From contig NZ_CANMNK010000003.1 in assembly GCF_947499265.1 (NCBI RefSeq), positions 124,001 to 188,000 of the forward strand: 64,000 nucleotides of DNA. The letters are read 5' to 3'. Positions 16,594 through 24,982 of this stretch are shown piece after piece; within the stretch, counting starts at the first letter, position 1; every line of letters begins with the position of its first letter. The notes beneath the pieces are model-generated. The model ran no database searches, was not told where the DNA came from, and worked only from the letters and a program-made list of their open reading frames with translations. The position numbers and the translations under genes are program-made. This stretch comes from an uncultured Roseobacter sp. (GTDB lineage Bacteria; Pseudomonadota; Alphaproteobacteria; Rhodobacterales; Rhodobacteraceae).

Positions 16594-19500
16594 ATGGGGC
16601 GCATATCTACAACTACGACATCGGGAATTCTGGTCGGGGACCAGCGCAGGGATCAGGTGCTGCTGTTGCAGGATCTGGACAGGGATGGCATTGCAAGCGG
16701 GCCCGGTGAGACAACCGTCTTTTTCGACGGCAGCAACGCCAGCGATCTGGCGACACCGACGAATAACGTCTTCACCGTACATCAGGCAGACGACAAATCA
16801 GTCTACATCGGTGACGGGACCAGTGACGCCGTCTACCGGCTGATCGATAACAACCGCGACGGCGACGCTCAGGATGAAGGCGAAGCTGCGGTGTGGTTTT
16901 CCGCTGAGAACGCAGGTGGGCTGTCGACCATCACGCCCAATGGCATCGCCGAAGGCGCTGATGGCGCGATTTACGTGGCCAACGCGGGCACGTCCTCGAC
17001 CCCGCAGGATGCGATTTACCGCACTGTTGACCTGAATGGCGACGGCGACGCAAATGACGCAGGCGAAGCGACGGTCTGGCTCGATGTGCAGACGATCATC
17101 GACACAGCGGTGCCTTTTGATCTCAGCTTTGACGGGAATGTGGCCTATCTGAATGACCTCACCGGCGCGGCCACGGATGTGATCTACCGGATTGAGGATC
17201 TCGACGGTGACGGCACCATCCAGACGGATGAGGTGACCAATTTCATCTCGGATGACATGAACTTCGGCGCGCCAGTGGACATCTCCTCCGCTGTCTCTTT
17301 GGACGGCGCGCTCTACACCCTGACATGGTTCCCAGACAATGACGAGGTTCTGAAAATCTACCGCCTGAAGGACCTCGATGGCTCCGGCCAGATCGACACT
17401 GTGTCCGAAGCGGTGGAGGTCTGGAACGCCAATGCCATGCCAGAGGGTATCCCCGCAGAGATCGGCTTTTCTCTGGCCACCGATGACGCGGGCGGGCTGG
17501 TCCTGACGGCCAACAGCTTTGGCGGCGACGGCAATGTGGTCAAATTGACCAATCTCAACGGTGACGGAGATTTCTTTGATGCGGGCGAGACGGTCATTTT
17601 CGGCTCGGATCAATACGACGATCAACTGATCCGCCCCCGTTCGGTGGAAACCTACGAAGGCGAGGGACAGATCGTGGCCAGCACCGTTGGCGCGGGCAAC
17701 CATTTCTCTGTCTTTCTGCGGGACGGCGTCCTCTACAGCGCTGGCGAGAATGTCGTAAGCCAACTCGGCAACGGCAGCATCGGGTTCGACGTCAAAGCCC
17801 CGCTTGCGGTGGAACTGCCCGAAGGGTTTGAGGGCACGATCAAATCTGTTGCTGCAGGCATGTTGCACACAACCTTCCTGACCGATGACGGGGATGTCTA
17901 CGCCTTTGGCTTCAATAACCGCGGGCCGCTCGGCCTGGGCGACGAAGACAGCCGCCAAGCTGCGACCAAGATCGACGCATTGGATGATGTGGAGATCATC
18001 GGCATCGAGAACGGCAACGGGGTGTCTTATGCAGTGGCCGCCGATGGTACGCTTTATGCCTGGGGCAGCAATACCAACGGCCAGCTTGGCACGGGCGATC
18101 AGGACGAACGGCTGGTGCCGACGGCTGTAACGGCGCTCGCGGATGAGACGGTGCTGGTGGCCACGTCCGGCACCTCCCATACGCTGGCGCTGACCGACGA
18201 TGGCAAGGTCTATGCCTTCGGCAGCAACACCGACAATCAGGTGAACGACAGCGAGGATCGCCGCGTCATTGATCCGGTGCTGGTCGAAGGTCTGCCCGAG
18301 GACATCGTGGCGGTGACGGCGGACGGCAAAACCTCCTTTGCCGTGACATCGGACGGGCGTGTCTTCGGCTGGGGTCAAAGCGACGAGGGTCAACTGCTGC
18401 AAGGCACCGACAACGGCGATGGTACCTTCACAGCCGATCCAGCAGATGTCGCCACTCCGGTAGAGCTGACCGGCTTGCCCGAGGGGGTGATCGACGTCAA
18501 AGGCGGCGCTCGCTGGGCCGTGGCCTTGACCCAGGACGGCGATGTCTATGCCTGGGGACCGAATGACGAGGGACCCACCGGCGGGCTTGACGGCGATCCG
18601 GCAACCGAAAGCGACGTCAGCTTCCTGCCCACCAAGATCGCCGAGTTGGACGACATCAACATCGTTGAAATCCAGACCGGGCCAAATTCGATCATCGCGG
18701 TCAGTGACACCGGTGCGATCTTCACCTGGGGCTCCAACTCAGACGGGCGTCTGGGCTATGCCTCCGACGGATCGGTCTACGCCCCGCAAGAGGTGGATTT
18801 CGACGCGGACCCGGCTCCTTTCCTGAAAAGCGCCGTACCTTCGGACAACGGGCGTGATGTGGAAAACGGCGCGGTACTCACCCTCACGTTTACCGAAGAG
18901 GTCATGCCAGGCGATGGCTTGATCACGCTGGTCAATCGCGACACCGGTGAACGGGCGGAAATCGACGTCACGGACATACGTCTTGTCACCTTTGACGGTG
19001 ACACGGTGACGATCACGCCCCCCTCTCATCTCAACGTCGATACGCGCTACGCGGTGGAAATCGAGGACAGCGCCTTTGTCGATGCGGAAGGCAAGGCGTT
19101 TGAAGGGATCCAGGAGGGCGACACCTCAACCTTCAACTTCACAACGTCCAAGGACGCGACACCATCCGAGGATGGCTATCGCGGCGGCACCCGCAACGAC
19201 CTGCTGCGCGGTGGCGCCGATGACGACCAGATGGACGGGCGTAGAGGGGATGACCTGATCTCCGGCGGCGAGGGCCATGACAACATCAAAGGCGGGTCCG
19301 GCAATGACACTCTGCGCGGCGATGCGGGCATGGATAGCCTCTTTGGCGGTTTGGGGAATGATACGCTTGTTGGTGGCGCGGATAATGACCAGCTCTTTGG
19401 CGGGCAGTCAGACGATGTGCTTGCGGGAGGCGAAGGCGATGATCGATTGAGTGGCGGTATGGGCAACGATCTGCTGGATGGCGGTGCCGGGAATGACCTC

Positions 19501-19773
19501 ATGAAAGGCGGGTCCGGTATCGACACATTCGTTTTCAATGGTGGAATGGATGTGATCCAGGATTTCGACGTCGGATTTGTCGGGCAGGTTTTGGTCCGCC
19601 CCTCTGATCAGATTGTCATTGATATCGATGGTACGGAGAGCTTTGAGGATCTGCTCGGTATCGCCAGCGAGTCAGATCAATCTCTAATTTTCGCGTTCAG
19701 CGACGACAACAGCCTGGCGTTGCATGGCATACAACTGGCGGAAATTGAGGCCGACATGTTCAGCTTCGTCTAA
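16594..19773 (+). CDS. secreted RCC1-repeat/RTX calcium-binding protein
   Basis: A 1059-residue protein in four parts. Residues about 25-325 hold repeats, each with an EF-hand-like loop such as DLDRDGIASGPGE or DLNGDGDANDAGE (six seen), in a propeller-like pattern. Residues about 360-730 are RCC1-type repeats (GDVYAFGFNNRGPLGLGDED and similar). Residues about 740-850 form an Ig-like Big_5 domain (LTLTFTEEVMPGDG). Residues about 860-980 are RTX nonapeptides (GGxGxDxLx), followed by a C-terminal tail ending MFSF, as in type I secretion substrates. It has no Sec signal, which fits type I export. No secretion ABC genes lie in the window. ATG 16594 with GGGGGT upstream is the start. Confidence 0.85.
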   Translation: MGRISTTTTSGILVGDQRRDQVLLLQDLDRDGIASGPGETTVFFDGSNASDLATPTNNVFTVHQADDKSVYIGDGTSDAVYRLIDNNRDGDAQDEGEAAVWFSAENAGGLSTITPNGIAEGADGAIYVANAGTSSTPQDAIYRTVDLNGDGDANDAGEATVWLDVQTIIDTAVPFDLSFDGNVAYLNDLTGAATDVIYRIEDLDGDGTIQTDEVTNFISDDMNFGAPVDISSAVSLDGALYTLTWFPDNDEVLKIYRLKDLDGSGQIDTVSEAVEVWNANAMPEGIPAEIGFSLATDDAGGLVLTANSFGGDGNVVKLTNLNGDGDFFDAGETVIFGSDQYDDQLIRPRSVETYEGEGQIVASTVGAGNHFSVFLRDGVLYSAGENVVSQLGNGSIGFDVKAPLAVELPEGFEGTIKSVAAGMLHTTFLTDDGDVYAFGFNNRGPLGLGDEDSRQAATKIDALDDVEIIGIENGNGVSYAVAADGTLYAWGSNTNGQLGTGDQDERLVPTAVTALADETVLVATSGTSHTLALTDDGKVYAFGSNTDNQVNDSEDRRVIDPVLVEGLPEDIVAVTADGKTSFAVTSDGRVFGWGQSDEGQLLQGTDNGDGTFTADPADVATPVELTGLPEGVIDVKGGARWAVALTQDGDVYAWGPNDEGPTGGLDGDPATESDVSFLPTKIAELDDINIVEIQTGPNSIIAVSDTGAIFTWGSNSDGRLGYASDGSVYAPQEVDFDADPAPFLKSAVPSDNGRDVENGAVLTLTFTEEVMPGDGLITLVNRDTGERAEIDVTDIRLVTFDGDTVTITPPSHLNVDTRYAVEIEDSAFVDAEGKAFEGIQEGDTSTFNFTTSKDATPSEDGYRGGTRNDLLRGGADDDQMDGRRGDDLISGGEGHDNIKGGSGNDTLRGDAGMDSLFGGLGNDTLVGGADNDQLFGGQSDDVLAGGEGDDRLSGGMGNDLLDGGAGNDLMKGGSGIDTFVFNGGMDVIQDFDVGFVGQVLVRPSDQIVIDIDGTESFEDLLGIASESDQSLIFAFSDDNSLALHGIQLAEIEADMFSFV

Positions 19774-19780
19774 GAACACC

Positions 19781-19806
19781 GGTGGGAGCCGTGCGCGGCT
19801 CCCACC
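19781..19806 (+). terminator. hairpin terminator after the RTX gene
   Basis: GGTGGGAGCC pairs perfectly with GGCTCCCACC across a six-base loop, seven bases after the stop codon. No strong T-run follows, so it may work with Rho or mainly stabilise the 3' end. Confidence 0.7.
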
Positions 19807-20004
19807 CCATATCGCTCTCGCGCACAAAGGCCCTTGCTTTTTCTGATTATTTTTGTCAGATAATAACTGCCCAGCCCTCCCACCTCATTGGACCAGCCCG
19901 GTGATCACTTTGTGAGCACCCGTGCGGGGTGTTCGATTGTCGGCATCGCACGCATATGATTGGCCGATGCGATTGCCGTCAGCAAGACGCAGGAGGGCTC
20001 CACT

Positions 20005-20517
20005 GTGACAAATCCCCCAACGCGCGATGATTGCCACCGCAATCCCGCAGCCAAAGAAAACCTTGTCGAGAACGCCGGGCTGAGCACCTCTGACATTGCC
20101 TGTCTTAAAATCTTGCGGTTCTTCATAAGCACCTTTGCGGCGCCAAGGTCGCAGAACTGGATGCGCGGATACCAACACGCGGAGGTCACGTTTGGTCCCA
20201 CCGATGGACCCATCATTGCGAGCCGCCTGATGGCGGTATTGCAGGCGGTCCGGCTGAGCCGCCGGTCAATCTTTACCTTCAGCAATCCCGACTGCCCCGG
20301 TTGCGCGCGCATACTGACGGAACACGAACGCCGATTGGTCTGTGCGATCAGCGTCTATCGATGCGGACGTCCTCGCCCTGCCGGTTTACAACTGATGATG
20401 CTTTGCGAAGGCAATCCAACGGATGCCATTCTGCAGAAGCTGGACGATCTGGTATTGGCTCTGAACGCCGCACCGCAAATCGAGAGCGCGGATCAGGCCG
20501 GATCGGTAGCATTCTGA
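20005..20517 (+). CDS. hypothetical protein, first gene of a three-gene operon
   Basis: A 170-residue protein from GTG 20005, chosen because AGGAGGG lies seven bases upstream. A TTG at 19960 would add 15 residues. I do not recognise a family. Visible features are a CxxC pair in SNPDCPGCARIL, a further Cys-containing segment (RRLVCAISVYRCGR), and a helical C-terminus. There is no clear signal peptide or membrane helix. It is followed one base later by a 74-residue gene, then a hydrolase. Confidence 0.6.
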   Translation: MTNPPTRDDCHRNPAAKENLVENAGLSTSDIACLKILRFFISTFAAPRSQNWMRGYQHAEVTFGPTDGPIIASRLMAVLQAVRLSRRSIFTFSNPDCPGCARILTEHERRLVCAISVYRCGRPRPAGLQLMMLCEGNPTDAILQKLDDLVLALNAAPQIESADQAGSVAF

Positions 20518-20518
20518 T

Positions 20519-20743
20519 ATGACCGAGACGCTGGTGAACCTTCTTGCGCTGGATCACATGTCGCGGCGCTACGGCTGCGGGCTAAACCCTGCGCTGCGCA
20601 CCGCGGTAGAGCGGGATCTGCTGTTTCGGGCGAAGGCGGCTTCTCCTCCCTCATCGCCGCTGCCTCCGAATGCACCTCTGCCGGAGCGCGTGGTCCGATT
20701 GCCGCAAAACGAGAGCCCGCGTCACCGAAGGAAGGAGCAGTGA
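20519..20743 (+). CDS. small hypothetical protein (74 residues)
   Basis: ATG 20519 starts one base after the preceding stop. The product begins MTETLVNLLALDHMSRRYGC, with a short helical N-terminal half and a Pro-rich, basic tail (SPPSSPLPPNAPLPERV). Its stop overlaps the GTG of the next gene as GTGA, consistent with coupling. There is no family match that I recognise. The tight spacing on both sides is the best argument that it is real. Confidence 0.5.
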   Translation: MTETLVNLLALDHMSRRYGCGLNPALRTAVERDLLFRAKAASPPSSPLPPNAPLPERVVRLPQNESPRHRRKEQ

Positions 20744-21795
20744 CTTTTTCGACAAACGCGGGGCGGAGGCGACAGGCGGTGCGCCTCCTCTTCGAGCATT
20801 GGAAGATGCATTGCTCAGCCAGCAAGATCAGGATCAGGCCGGTGAGGTTACGGGCAATGGCAATCATCGTTGCAACTGGTCTTCAAGGACAAGGTGCCAC
20901 CGCTGAGGTGCTGACGATACCAGGGCCGGAAGGCGCCCTGTCTGGGGCGTATCTCGCGGCTGAGGACGCACAACATCTGGTCGTGCTTGTCCCCGGTTCA
21001 GGACCGATTGACCGCGATGGCAATGGCCCCCAGGTCGGCCTGCATTCCGATAGCTACCGCTTGCTGGCCGAAGCTCTGGCCGCGTCGGGCGTCGCGTCAA
21101 TCCGGATCGACAAACGGGGCTTTTTCGGGAGCGCGGCAGCCATCGGTGATCCCAACGACGTTACCATCGCCGCCTACGCCCAAGATGTCCGGGATTGGGT
21201 CACCAAAGCCTCGGAAAAAGCCACCTGCGTCTGGCTTGCAGGCCATTCTGAGGGAGGTCTTGTTTCATTGATCGCCGCGATGCAGCCGCAAGCAGAGCTT
21301 TGCGGCGTGATCCTGCTGGCCACAGCCGGGCGCCCGATTGGACAGCTGATGCGCGAGCAAATCCGCGCCAACCCTGCCAACGCGCCCTTCATCGCTGAGT
21401 TGGAGGCAATCATAGACGATCTAGAAACCGGGAAAACCCGGCCCATGGACGGTATTTCAAGTCAACTGCAGCCGATGTTCCAACCGGGCCTGCAGCGCTA
21501 CATGATCGATCTTTTCGCCTACAACCCTATCGATGCGGCCAAGGTGTTGACCGTGCCGACGCTGGTTGTGCAGGGCGGCGCGGACATACAGGTCGGCGTC
21601 CAGGATGCGGAACTGCTGGATCAGACCATGCCGCGATCGGCGATGACGCTGATCGCAGATATGACCCATATGTTGAAAGCGGACATCCCCGGACAACCCT
21701 TCGCAACCTATACTGACCCGCACCTGCCGCTGCACCCCGCACTTCTCCCGGCGATCATGCAGTTCATTGCCGCGCACACACCAGCGAACAACTAG
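20740..21795 (+). CDS. alpha/beta hydrolase (exported?)
   Basis: From GTG 20740 a 351-residue hydrolase. It shows the HGGG-like region LVVLVPGSGPIDRDGNG, the nucleophile elbow AGHSEGGLVS and a VVQGGADIQV segment bearing the acid, with a late His in DMTHML. The pattern resembles the family of dipeptidyl-peptidase-like or YqiA-like serine hydrolases with GHSEGG. The first 35-40 residues look atypical; GTG 20842 would give MRLRAMAIIVATGLQGQGAT, a plausible signal peptide, and may be the true start. The 3' end overlaps the convergent tonB gene by four bases. Confidence 0.78.
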   Translation: MTFSTNAGRRRQAVRLLFEHWKMHCSASKIRIRPVRLRAMAIIVATGLQGQGATAEVLTIPGPEGALSGAYLAAEDAQHLVVLVPGSGPIDRDGNGPQVGLHSDSYRLLAEALAASGVASIRIDKRGFFGSAAAIGDPNDVTIAAYAQDVRDWVTKASEKATCVWLAGHSEGGLVSLIAAMQPQAELCGVILLATAGRPIGQLMREQIRANPANAPFIAELEAIIDDLETGKTRPMDGISSQLQPMFQPGLQRYMIDLFAYNPIDAAKVLTVPTLVVQGGADIQVGVQDAELLDQTMPRSAMTLIADMTHMLKADIPGQPFATYTDPHLPLHPALLPAIMQFIAAHTPANN

Positions 21796-22658
21796 CTGCG
21801 CCCCTTTATCCCGACGGAATGGCTGCGGCGCGCGCCCGCGGGGGGCGGCGGGAAAGGGGCGGCCCTTTGCACGATCCGCAGCGCCGCGTTGTCGAGCGTG
21901 GAGGAGCCCGAACTGCGGGCGACCTCTGCGGTCGCCAACCCTCCGTCTGCAGCGATGGTGAAGGCGATTACCGCCGTACCGCGCGCGCTCAGATCAGGGC
22001 GGCGCTGGCGGGCGATGTAGCGCATCACAACGCCGGGGTAATTGGTTGCCTCTGCGTTGCCGGTCGTCTGTTCTTGAGCCGTGGACCGGCCTTGCGTTTT
22101 CGCCCGCGCCGCAACTTGGCCGACGGCAGTGCCCTGCACGGCATCTTGGGGCCCCTCACCCACCTTCTTTTCCGGGGCAGCGGTGGCGCGTGGCAGCTCC
22201 TGCGGTTTCGACACCTGCGCCGCGCGATGGTTTTCCGGGCGCGCTCTCGGGCGCAGCGAGGTGTCGAGGCTCGTGGTGATCTGCGATGGCGCGCGCGCAG
22301 CGACGGCGCCCTTTACCGTTTGCGCGCGCAGCGTGTCGCGTGCGGGTATCTTGGTCAGGCTCCGAGACGGGTTCGAGCGAGTTTCGACGGTCGGATCGGC
22401 TGTTGCAGTTGGCTGTACGTCAGGGCGATTGGAACGCTGCACCGGACTGTCCGGGCGGATCACTTCTTGCGATGACAAAGGTTGCTGGGTTCCCGCAACC
22501 ATATCGGCAAAGCTTGTGCCCAATCTGGCCGATACGGCCCCTGCCCCGGCCTGGGTCATCGGGGTCTCGGGCGGATCCCATGGTTGCAGGATCACCACGT
22601 GCAAGGCGGCCGCGCCGATCAAAGCCGTGGATTTGACCAGGGAAAGCCGCAGGGTCAT
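21792..22658 (-). CDS. tonB: TonB energy-transducing protein of heme uptake
   Basis: A 288-residue protein with an N-terminal membrane anchor (LIGAAALHVVILQPW), a long Pro/Ala/Arg-rich periplasmic spacer, and a C-terminal TonB domain. The domain starts YPGVVMRYIARQRRP and includes GTAVIAFTIAADGGL and the FPPPP end. It links the inner-membrane ExbB/ExbD motor to outer-membrane receptors. Its ATG overlaps the upstream exbD stop (22655-22658). It is the last gene of the hmuR-to-tonB minus-strand series, so it presumably serves HmuR first and may also serve the siderophore receptors at 54-63 kb. Confidence 0.9.
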   Translation of the reverse strand: MTLRLSLVKSTALIGAAALHVVILQPWDPPETPMTQAGAGAVSARLGTSFADMVAGTQQPLSSQEVIRPDSPVQRSNRPDVQPTATADPTVETRSNPSRSLTKIPARDTLRAQTVKGAVAARAPSQITTSLDTSLRPRARPENHRAAQVSKPQELPRATAAPEKKVGEGPQDAVQGTAVGQVAARAKTQGRSTAQEQTTGNAEATNYPGVVMRYIARQRRPDLSARGTAVIAFTIAADGGLATAEVARSSGSSTLDNAALRIVQRAAPFPPPPAGARRSHSVGIKGRS

Positions 22659-23035
22659 GGCAGGGCCCGCTCGGTCACGATCATCACTTTGCCAGCGCCA
22701 AGGGCCTTCAGCTCGGCTGCGACCGCGATGAGCTTTTCAGCCGCAAGCGCCCGGTCCGGTACCAGCCGCAGTTGCGTCCGCGCGGCCTCCGGCAGACCGT
22801 CGTAGAATGCGGCAAGGCTGCTGACGGCTTTGCCCGCAAATTGCATTTGTCCATCCGGCTGCAGGATCAATGCAACAGGTGGGGCGCGGCCTTCCAGTGC
22901 CGCCGTCTGAACCAGCTTCAGGTGACCGTCGACGGGCGCCACAAGCGTGCCCGCCACCATGAAGAATACCAGCATTAGAAAGACGATGTTGATCAGAGCA
23001 ATCGTCGGTTCGCGCTTCTGGACCTGCCTCGGCAT
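22655..23035 (-). CDS. exbD: ExbD/TolR family protein lacking the membrane aspartate
   Basis: A 126-residue protein with one N-terminal membrane helix (TIALINIVFLMLVFFMVAGT) and a periplasmic domain. In ExbD the conserved membrane Asp falls in the FIDV-type position; here the aligned residue is Asn (LINI). That Asp is needed for proton use in characterised ExbD proteins. The protein is the second of two adjacent exbD genes, and the first keeps its Asp, so a heteromeric stator is likely. It starts three bases after the first exbD stop and overlaps tonB by four bases. Confidence 0.88.
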   Translation of the reverse strand: MPRQVQKREPTIALINIVFLMLVFFMVAGTLVAPVDGHLKLVQTAALEGRAPPVALILQPDGQMQFAGKAVSSLAAFYDGLPEAARTQLRLVPDRALAAEKLIAVAAELKALGAGKVMIVTERALP

Positions 23036-23038
23036 CCG

Positions 23039-23416
23039 TCAGCGGCCCAGAACGGTCAGGGTGATGTCGGGCAAGCGGCGCAGCGCAACCAACGCATCCG
23101 TCAACCGCTGGGCATCCACCGCTCCGCGCAGGCTGAGCAACACCACGGTACCAGATGGCACATCCGCCAGCGGGCTGTCTTGCAGCGCATCCAGTGCCTG
23201 CGGCGTGCCGTTCACGGTCATCCGATCCGCTGACAACTGGAGGAAAAACGGCGACGCGGGCTGAGGCGCGCGCCCGGCAGACTGTGCGGCGGCAATCTCG
23301 ACCTCGGCATATCGCGAGAAGGTCGAGGAGAGCATGAAGAACAGCAGCAGCAGAAAGATCACATCAATAAGCGAGGTCATGGAGAGGCGCCGCCGTGCGC
23401 GCGGCACCCTAAGCAC
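23039..23416 (-). CDS. exbD: ExbD/TolR family protein (Asp present)
   Basis: A 125-residue protein with the canonical membrane helix MTSLIDVIFLLLLFFMLSST, in which the Asp corresponds to the proton-translocating residue of ExbD. The periplasmic domain of about 90 residues ends DITLTVLGR. It starts at GTG 23416, overlapping the exbB stop region by eight bases, so synthesis is coupled. It works with ExbB and TonB in the inner membrane to energise heme uptake. Confidence 0.9.
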   Translation of the reverse strand: MLRVPRARRRLSMTSLIDVIFLLLLFFMLSSTFSRYAEVEIAAAQSAGRAPQPASPFFLQLSADRMTVNGTPQALDALQDSPLADVPSGTVVLLSLRGAVDAQRLTDALVALRRLPDITLTVLGR

Positions 23417-24074
23417 GGACCGCTCCCGATATGGCGGCCAGGGGCTGCGCGTCGGGCCTTGCGCCTGTGGCCCAAAGTGTCTGGATCACCCGGTCGGCCA
23501 ATAGGCGTTCGCCCGCCATACGCCCGTCGAACCAACTGAGCGCCAGGGCCGCGGGCATGGCGACGCTCAGCCCTGCCGCTGTGGTCAGAAGGGCCACCCA
23601 GATCCCGCCGGCCAGAACAGATGGATCGACCTGCGCGCCGGCATCCTGCAGCGCCTGAAACGCATCGATCATGCCCAAAACAGTGCCGAAGAGACCAAGC
23701 AGCGGTGCCAACTGTGCAACGGTATCAAGCCAGCGGAAACCGTTTTCCAGTCGGGCAAATGCGCTCTCGGCTTCGGCGGTCAAGCGATCCGGGGTCTGTC
23801 CTGTGTCAAGCGCATGTTGAAAGAGCGGCGCGAGGTAGCTGTGTGATCCGGCCAGAGCAAGGCGCGCCGCGTCCTGGTCACCCGCGTCCCAGGCCACCAT
23901 GGCGGCAGAAAGCTGGCGGTGCCGCCCGACCCCGGCGCTGGCAAACTGCCAGAGTTTGTAAAAGATCACGGTGACCGTGAGCACGGAGATGATCAGAAGG
24001 ATCAGAACCACCGGCCCGCCGGTCTCAACAAGATCACGCACTGGCGCGATCCACCCTGAGAGCGCGTATGTCAC
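23409..24074 (-). CDS. exbB: ExbB/TolQ/MotA family proton channel protein
   Basis: A 221-residue inner-membrane protein with three helices: one near residues 17-45 (VVLILLIISVLTVTVIFYKL), and two in the C-terminal half (TVAQLAPLLGLFGTVLGMID and WVALLTTAAGLSVAMPAALA). The GLFGTVLGMI and TTAAGLSVA motifs are those of the ExbB/TolQ/MotA channel. It forms the motor with the two ExbD proteins. Its start overlaps the stop of the upstream periplasmic-protein gene as ATGA. Confidence 0.92.
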   Translation of the reverse strand: MTYALSGWIAPVRDLVETGGPVVLILLIISVLTVTVIFYKLWQFASAGVGRHRQLSAAMVAWDAGDQDAARLALAGSHSYLAPLFQHALDTGQTPDRLTAEAESAFARLENGFRWLDTVAQLAPLLGLFGTVLGMIDAFQALQDAGAQVDPSVLAGGIWVALLTTAAGLSVAMPAALALSWFDGRMAGERLLADRVIQTLWATGARPDAQPLAAISGAVRA

Positions 24075-24499
24075 TGAAGAACCTCAATATTCGTGCGTGT
24101 CGAGGCCTTCAACGCCCCCTCGCAGGCCGCCGGTGTCAGCGTCTCGCCCACACATTGCTCGGTTCCGTTGAACAGTACCCGGCCCAGCTTGTCACAGGCC
24201 AATCCGTCCACCGCGAATTGCCGCACGCGCTGCCGCCCGGCTGGCAGGGCCCCAAAACTGAAGAGGGTCAGGCGATCAACCTGCCCGTCGGTGGTGAAGA
24301 GGACCGTCTCCAGCACCAGATCCTCAATAGGATCGGGCAGCTCATTCTGCACCACAAAGGTCAAATTACAGCTCTGCTGATCCGTCGCGGCGGCGTTGAG
24401 CTCGATCTGTATCTGCTCAGTAGTCGGCGCCTCTTGCGCATGGCCGTTGAGGGGCAAAAGAGCTGCCAGAATGGGAAATATAGATCGACGCATGGGCAT
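24071..24499 (-). CDS. uncharacterised periplasmic protein of the heme/TonB operon
   Basis: A protein of about 142 residues with signal peptide MRRSIFPILAALLPLNGHAQ and four cysteines in the mature part (QSCNLTF, LACDKLG, EQCVGE, AACEG), suggesting two disulfides. The strand-rich pattern gives an Ig-like or transthyretin-like impression, but I do not recognise a family. It is tied to exbB by an ATGA overlap and follows hmoA by about 110 bases. Role is open: an adaptor for TonB or a heme chaperone are possibilities. ATG 24493 is an equally good start. Confidence 0.7.
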   Translation of the reverse strand: MPMRRSIFPILAALLPLNGHAQEAPTTEQIQIELNAAATDQQSCNLTFVVQNELPDPIEDLVLETVLFTTDGQVDRLTLFSFGALPAGRQRVRQFAVDGLACDKLGRVLFNGTEQCVGETLTPAACEGALKASTRTNIEVLQ

Positions 24500-24610
24500 C
24501 CCCGGTGTGTTTTCAACAAAGTTGGAAAGACCCTGGCGGTGCCGCGTGGCAGTTGCTGGAGTATGATTTATCTTACCCGTTTCAGGCCGCGCTATCAAAT
24601 GCGGCCTGAC

Positions 24611-24922
24611 TCAGACGATATGCTGGATCGTGGAGAACCCTTCGAAGGTGGGCGATCCCTCGTGCAGTTTCGCGGTTGATCCAGCGTTCTTATGCGCCTC
24701 CCGGAAGGCAGTGCTGCGGGTCCAGCCGCGAAAGGCATCTTCGGAGGCCCAGACCGTGTGCGAGGCGTAGAGGATGGTGCCCTCCACCTCCGGCCCCTTG
24801 AGCATGTGAAATTCCACAAAGCCCTCCATATCCTTGAGATGGCTGTCCCGCCCCAGCCAGAGCGCCTCAAACGCCTCGGCATTCTCGGGACGCACGGTAA
24901 ACCTGTTCATTGCGATATACAT
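24611..24922 (-). CDS. HmoA/IsdG-like heme-degrading monooxygenase family protein
   Basis: A 103-residue antibiotic-biosynthesis-monooxygenase (ferredoxin-like) domain protein: MYIAMNRFTVRPENAEAFEA, then SHLKDMEGFVEFHML and YASHTVWASEDAFRGWTRST. These segments match the small heme-degrading oxygenases of the HmoA/IsdG type, which open the heme ring in the cytosol and release iron. Its position between hmuR and the TonB genes strongly supports a heme role. GGAG seven bases upstream fixes the start at 24922. It and HemS-like HmuS at 27208 could both handle imported heme. Confidence 0.83.
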   Translation of the reverse strand: MYIAMNRFTVRPENAEAFEALWLGRDSHLKDMEGFVEFHMLKGPEVEGTILYASHTVWASEDAFRGWTRSTAFREAHKNAGSTAKLHEGSPTFEGFSTIQHIV

Positions 24923-24982
24923 ATCCGGTCTCCATTGGGTCGCTTTGCTATGACATGGCGTCCGCGACGAAGCGATCAAGTC

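Noticed and set aside
16214-16843. Plus-strand 209-codon frame before the RTX gene
   Set aside because: It overlaps the first 250 bases of the well-supported RTX/RCC1 gene in another phase and shows no domain pattern.
16798-18402. Minus-strand 534-codon frame opposite the RCC1 repeats
   Set aside because: It is a mirror of the repetitive RCC1 and EF-hand coding sequence.
19176-19538. Repeat array in the C-terminal part of the RTX gene, considered as a CRISPR or tandem repeat
   Set aside because: The nine-residue period in frame and the GGxGxD pattern show it is RTX coding sequence, not a DNA array with spacers.
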